Source of the DNA: Umboniibacter marinipuniceus | GTDB lineage: Bacteria > Pseudomonadota > Gammaproteobacteria > Pseudomonadales > DSM-25080 | DNA length: 64,000 nucleotides | Assembly: GCF_003688415.1 (NCBI RefSeq) | Contig: NZ_REFJ01000005.1 | Span: forward strand, 179,890 to 243,889 | Direction of reading: 5' to 3' | In this document: one piece after another, positions 60,336 to 64,000 of the stretch | Numbering within the stretch: position 1 is the stretch's first letter | Layout: each line of letters starts with the position of its first letter | The notes under the pieces: generated by a model | Told to the model about the DNA's origin: nothing | Databases searched by the model: none | The model's input: only the letters and a program-made list of their open reading frames with translations | Program-made: the position numbers and the translations under genes

Positions 60336-62032
60336 CGAATTAGCCTAGAGGCCAAGCCGGAGAAACGCTGTGTAGAGGTGGTGACGCCGTCCAGCAAGGT
60401 CACTTCGCTACCCATCAACTTGAAGGCTTTCTTGGCTCGAGTGATAGCGGTATAGATTAACTCCCTCGATATCGTCTCTCGGCGCGCGCGTTCTGGCAGT
60501 ACCAACGCACACTCATTAAACTCGGAACCCTGGCTCTTGTGGACGGTCATTGCAAACGCCTTCTCCACATGCGGTAAACGGGCGGCCAGCAAACTTTTCA
60601 TAGTGCCATCTTCGGCTTCGAAGAACGCCCGAAGCTCGCCGTCAACTTCTAGTATTAGGCCGATATCTCCGTTGAACAACTCCTGCAAGTAATCGTTTTG
60701 TGTGATCATTACTGGCAAGCCACTGTAAAAACGGCTTTCGATGTCGAGGTTAAACTTAGCGGCTAACGCTATCTCGATGAGAGCATTAAGCCCCGAGAGG
60801 CCGAACTCGCCCTCGCGTACCGCGCAGAGGACTCGCCATTCGTTATAGTAGGCGTAGATTTGTTCCGGCGCGGCACCATCTTCGATGGCTGCCAAGTATT
60901 TATAGTAGGGCTGGCTAAGCGCCTCAGAATCAAGGGTTTCAGACCAAGTTAACTCGTCTGAGAAGGTGTCAAAGATACGTGCGATATCAGCGGTATTACC
61001 CAAGTTAATCGCGCTTGCCAAGGCGCCGATGCCACTATCTTGGTTGAAGCGGTAACTATGAGTAAGCTTGGTGTACCCGGAGTGAAGTAACGAACTAGGA
61101 TCCTTGGCCGCTAATTCAAGATCCGATAGGACCGACCCTGCCTCAACGGACGCTAGCTGATGGGCGTCTCCAAGTAGCAATAACTGACAGTGTTTTGGCA
61201 CCGCCTCGACTAGCCCGAGCATTAACCGGGTATCAATCATCGAGGCTTCATCTACCACGATGAGATCAGCGACTAAGGGGTTACGTGCATTTCTGGAGAA
61301 GCTGCCACCGCGCCATTCAAGCGCGCGATGGAGCGTTTTGGCCGAGGATGGAATCGCGGCGCGAATCGCCTCACTAACATCTAAGCCATTGCGCTGCGCC
61401 TTAATAGATTGCCCCAAGCGAGCCGCGGCCTTTCCGGTTGGGGCCAGCAAAAGAATATTGTAAAGCGGTTTAAGCGCAAGGGCCTGCTCAAGGATTACCG
61501 CGAGCAGCTTCACTACGGTGGTCGTTTTGCCCGTTCCAGGGCCGCCTAGAATCATTGCTAGGGGGTTTGAGGCCGCTGCTAATGCGGCCTGTCGCTGACC
61601 CAATGTGCCTGTGTCAGAACCCTGGAATAGCCTGTCTAAGGCGGACTCTAGATCTCGCTCGGCGTAAAGTCTGGAGCCATTGGCATGTTGGATTAGCCGC
61701 TTCGATATCTGATCTTCAGCGTGGTCATCGCGCTGAAAGTAGAGTTTTCCGTCTCGGTATTGGAGTGGCTGAGAGCCGCTACCTGTCCCAACGAGGTTGG
61801 GTTCAGAGTCAAGTAGTAGTCGCCATTGTTCTCGCCAGTTCTCGATGAGTTCAAGCTCAAAAGCCCCGGCAACTTCATCCAGCACGCTAAGTGGCAGACA
61901 GCTATGGCCCTGCGAGCGGACTGCCGATAAGAGCATGCCAATTTGCTGCAGAAGTCTTTGATGTGGCGCTGCCGCAAACTGACCAAGGTAGCGACCCAAT
62001 TTCTTGTCTAAATAACTAATAGGCTTAGGCAT
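60323..62032 (-). CDS. recD: Exodeoxyribonuclease V alpha subunit
   Basis: A 569-residue 5'-3' helicase of RecBCD. The Walker A motif is MILGGPGTGKTTTVVKLL near residue 165, motif II VDEASMIDTRLML, motif III LLLGDAHQLASVEAGSVL, and motif VI near the C-terminus MTVHKSQGSEFNECALVLP and ELIYTAITRAKKAF. Slightly shorter than E. coli RecD (608). Its ATG overlaps the recB stop by one base (TAATG), coupling the two. The last residues and stop codon lie inside a heptamer repeat. Confidence 0.95.
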   Translation of the reverse strand: MPKPISYLDKKLGRYLGQFAAAPHQRLLQQIGMLLSAVRSQGHSCLPLSVLDEVAGAFELELIENWREQWRLLLDSEPNLVGTGSGSQPLQYRDGKLYFQRDDHAEDQISKRLIQHANGSRLYAERDLESALDRLFQGSDTGTLGQRQAALAAASNPLAMILGGPGTGKTTTVVKLLAVILEQALALKPLYNILLLAPTGKAAARLGQSIKAQRNGLDVSEAIRAAIPSSAKTLHRALEWRGGSFSRNARNPLVADLIVVDEASMIDTRLMLGLVEAVPKHCQLLLLGDAHQLASVEAGSVLSDLELAAKDPSSLLHSGYTKLTHSYRFNQDSGIGALASAINLGNTADIARIFDTFSDELTWSETLDSEALSQPYYKYLAAIEDGAAPEQIYAYYNEWRVLCAVREGEFGLSGLNALIEIALAAKFNLDIESRFYSGLPVMITQNDYLQELFNGDIGLILEVDGELRAFFEAEDGTMKSLLAARLPHVEKAFAMTVHKSQGSEFNECALVLPERARRETISRELIYTAITRAKKAFKLMGSEVTLLDGVTTSTQRFSGLASRLIRSEV

Positions 62033-64000
62033 TAGCGCGGCTCCTGAGCAAATAAGGTATCGAGTTGATTAACTAAGTCCAGTGGTGGGCGATCAAAATA
62101 GATACCGCTCGTGCCCTGTTCTGGATGCATACCGCGCAAATACAGGTAATAAACACCACCAAAGTGAGTATCATATTGATAATCAGCTAAGTGATGGCGA
62201 AGATGGCGGTGAAGAGCCACTACATAGATTAGGTACTGTAGGGTATAGCCACTCTTTCTGACTGCATTATGCAGTCCATCGCGGTGGTAGTCTGCAAAGC
62301 TGTCGCCTAAGAAATTCGACTTGTAATCGGCAACGTAGTACTTCCCATCAAGGCGCAAAATTAAGTCAATGAATCCCTTTAGATGACCGCTGACGGGTGC
62401 AAACTGCAACGGCATATCAAGGTGTTCGGCAACGATTGGATTGAGGTACTCGGGCGTTAAGGTCTCGTTTAGCGGCAAAAAGAACTCCATCTCAGCCAAA
62501 CGATCCTGCTCAGAAACGTCCTTGAGGCAGCGTGTATCAAGAAATGGCGTGTTAATCACCTCGCTCAACCACTCACGGTAGCGAACAATCAACGCTAGAT
62601 CGTCAAAGCCTGGCACGCCGTAGCGAAGCATTAGTTCAGCCAATTCGGCGTCGTGTTCGCCAGTTTCTAGCGCGTCCCAGTTGAGAGTCTCTAAGGCGTC
62701 GTGAAGAAAGTTTCCCACGTGAGCGCCTTTAGCTAAATCAAAACGAGAAGGCTCATTCCTGAGGTGGTCATCAATGTCCTTAGCGGAGATGTGACTATCC
62801 GCCGGCGTAGTTGCAGCAGGGCCATGCTTCAGCGCTTTGGCTAGGGCCGAGTAGCTACTGATCCCACGAGTGACGTCAATCGTGGAACTGAAAGTCCTTG
62901 CCTTCAATTCCACCTTGGTTTGCGAAGAGTTTGGATTGGTCTTTTCGAGTTCAAATTCTTGCATAAGGGTTGGCAAGGCATGAATTGACGAACGCGGAAA
63001 AGCGGAGGTGATTGCCTGTTGGACGTTATCACTGCTTAAGACACCGCTGAGGTGAGCGATGGCGGATTTATTAGCGTCCTTGAACTCACAGGTACCGATG
63101 TAGATATAGTTAATAGCGCGAGTTAATGCTACATAGAGAAGCCGAATAGACTCCTCCTTGTATTCTTTAGTCAGCATCGCGGAGACGCGAGTTCTGAGCG
63201 AGATCAAACGTTGCTGGTCAGTCTGCACTACGGCGATAGATTGTTTGGTGCTAGGTATCTTCGGCGCCCAAGCAAAGGGGATGAAAACCGCGGCGTATTG
63301 CAAGCCTTTGGACTTATGAATGGTGCTGATCGTGACCACATTATCATCGGACTCTAATTGAATTTCGTTGAGCTCCGTCGATTTCAGCTCTGTTCTACTG
63401 AATTGGAACCATTCCACTTGGCCAGCAATGCCTCCCGACTTAGCGGCATAATTTTGGAGCAGCTCACCTAGCTGAAGCCAGTTACTGAGTCTCCGGTTGG
63501 CTTGATTGTCGCGCAACAAGCGTGCATACAGGCCCCATTCGTGACCAACGTGTTCAATGGCGGCAAGCGGCCCCCTCTGATGCCATAGCGCGAGTGCCTG
63601 CGTTAAGGTGCTGGTCCATAGTTGCCAGTTATTTTCATCGTCAAAGTGCCGCTGCAGCTCAACCGCAGAGTAGCCTAGGCAGGGATCGGCAATAAAACGG
63701 CGGATAAGTCGCTCATTGTTGGGTTCAAGCATACACAGCAACAACGAATGATAGGCCGCGGCTTCTGGGCTGGCAAAGACCGATTTCTTCAGGGCAGCAT
63801 TGGTGCTGATACCTAGGTCTGCGAGCGCCTTCTGCATTACCGAGGCCTGGTTCTTATCATCTACCAGAACGGCGATATCACGGGCTTGAATTGAGTCGCC
63901 GTCCAGCGAGGCACCATTTTCAGATGATAGAAATTCAGCAATTCGACGAGCGGCGGCCTGAGCGGTTGCGCGTAGACAGATCGCTTTGATCGGTTTTTCT
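62032..64000 (-). CDS. recB: Exodeoxyribonuclease V beta subunit, C-terminal part (gene continues beyond window end)
   Basis: The frame is open from the stop at 62032-62034 to the window edge (655 codons) with no need of the internal ATG at 63837. It covers the later helicase motifs: TISTIHKSKGLQYAAVFIPF (motif V), RLLYVALTRAINYIYIG (motif VI), then the nuclease domain with GFIDLILRLDGKYYVADYKSN, which holds the Mg2+-binding Asp, Asp and Lys. The early part (ARDIAVLVDDKNQASVMQKAL) precedes motif IV. The Walker A lies off the window. RecB is the 3'-5' helicase-nuclease that processes double-strand breaks with RecC and RecD. Confidence 0.96.
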   Translation of the reverse strand, partial: EKPIKAICLRATAQAAARRIAEFLSSENGASLDGDSIQARDIAVLVDDKNQASVMQKALADLGISTNAALKKSVFASPEAAAYHSLLLCMLEPNNERLIRRFIADPCLGYSAVELQRHFDDENNWQLWTSTLTQALALWHQRGPLAAIEHVGHEWGLYARLLRDNQANRRLSNWLQLGELLQNYAAKSGGIAGQVEWFQFSRTELKSTELNEIQLESDDNVVTISTIHKSKGLQYAAVFIPFAWAPKIPSTKQSIAVVQTDQQRLISLRTRVSAMLTKEYKEESIRLLYVALTRAINYIYIGTCEFKDANKSAIAHLSGVLSSDNVQQAITSAFPRSSIHALPTLMQEFELEKTNPNSSQTKVELKARTFSSTIDVTRGISSYSALAKALKHGPAATTPADSHISAKDIDDHLRNEPSRFDLAKGAHVGNFLHDALETLNWDALETGEHDAELAELMLRYGVPGFDDLALIVRYREWLSEVINTPFLDTRCLKDVSEQDRLAEMEFFLPLNETLTPEYLNPIVAEHLDMPLQFAPVSGHLKGFIDLILRLDGKYYVADYKSNFLGDSFADYHRDGLHNAVRKSGYTLQYLIYVVALHRHLRHHLADYQYDTHFGGVYYLYLRGMHPEQGTSGIYFDRPPLDLVNQLDTLFAQEPR

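Overview
This window is a chromosomal segment of a Gram-negative gammaproteobacterium, probably marine and aerobic. The evidence is a set of gammaproteobacterial signatures: tesA/ybbA/ybbP, ffs-dnaX-ybaB-recR-rnd-ycgL-ycgN, glutamyl-tRNA synthetase, dusA, ttcA, hrpA and recB-recD. Outer-membrane proteins are abundant (TonB receptor, porin, MlaA), and base composition is near balanced. I cannot place it below class level from sequence alone. No phage, insertion sequence, CRISPR array, tRNA or rRNA gene was seen. The region is ordinary core genome with a few accessory islands.

Layout. 1-2.1 kb: 5' part of an exported GH2 beta-galactosidase, a tiny membrane protein and an AT-rich spacer. 2.1-4.5 kb: MarR regulator, DUF442 phosphatase-like lipoprotein, MaoC hydratase, cupin, small membrane protein. 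4.5-9.5 kb: tesA divergent from ybbA-ybbP, then ttcA. 9.5-14.7 kb: tandem repeats, M3 lipoprotein peptidase, tetranucleotide repeat, ald divergent from an Lrp-type regulator and a GNAT enzyme. 14.8-18.8 kb: malate synthase G overlapping an lrgA-lrgB pair, then DUF2721 and PhnA-like genes on the other strand. 18.9-23.7 kb: CoA transferase, NCS2 purine permease, DUF2788, an endonuclease-fold protein and a TruC-like pseudouridine synthase. 23.9-29.3 kb: TonB receptor and S9 peptidase. 29.4-34.0 kb: methyltransferase, msrA, LpxL-type acyltransferase, J-domain protein, a small 57-aa protein, HTH and AAA genes, sulfurtransferase. 34.1-43.9 kb: 4.5S RNA, dnaX operon, rnd-ycgL-ycgN, gltS-like carrier, DTW protein, GNAT, MoxR/VWA pair. 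44-49.8 kb: fadD and hrpA. 49.8-51.8 kb: a three-gene RiPP operon (HvfABC type). 51.9-58.5 kb: porin, MlaA, response-regulator phosphatase plus STAS protein, TerB, transaldolase, dusA. 58.7-64 kb: gltX, a heptamer repeat array, recD and the 3' part of recB. Gene-free stretches over 300 bases are 1732-2089, 9460-9840 and 12004-12387; the last two are largely repeats and terminators.

Main points. (1) 49843-51814 encodes a repeat-rich cysteine precursor, an MNIO (DUF692) enzyme and a DUF2063 partner, matching the copper-binding oxazolone/thioamide RiPP systems known as HvfABC. The precursor has six near-identical units and twelve cysteines, and both downstream genes seem to use TTG starts. (2) dnaX carries a complete -1 frameshift cassette (A AAA AAG, 6-nt spacer, 9-bp perfect stem, stop six codons into the -1 frame), predicting a short gamma form beside tau. 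The tau-only linker holds three 66-bp repeats. (3) Malate synthase G is translationally linked to an LrgAB pair; since plant PLGG1 (an LrgAB fusion) moves glycolate/glycerate, a C2-acid transport role is plausible. (4) Several intergenic repeat arrays of 4-, 7-, 8-, 10- and 17-bp units occur, one of which supplies the recD stop codon. (5) MlaA lacks a lipobox and carries seven GESYG repeats.
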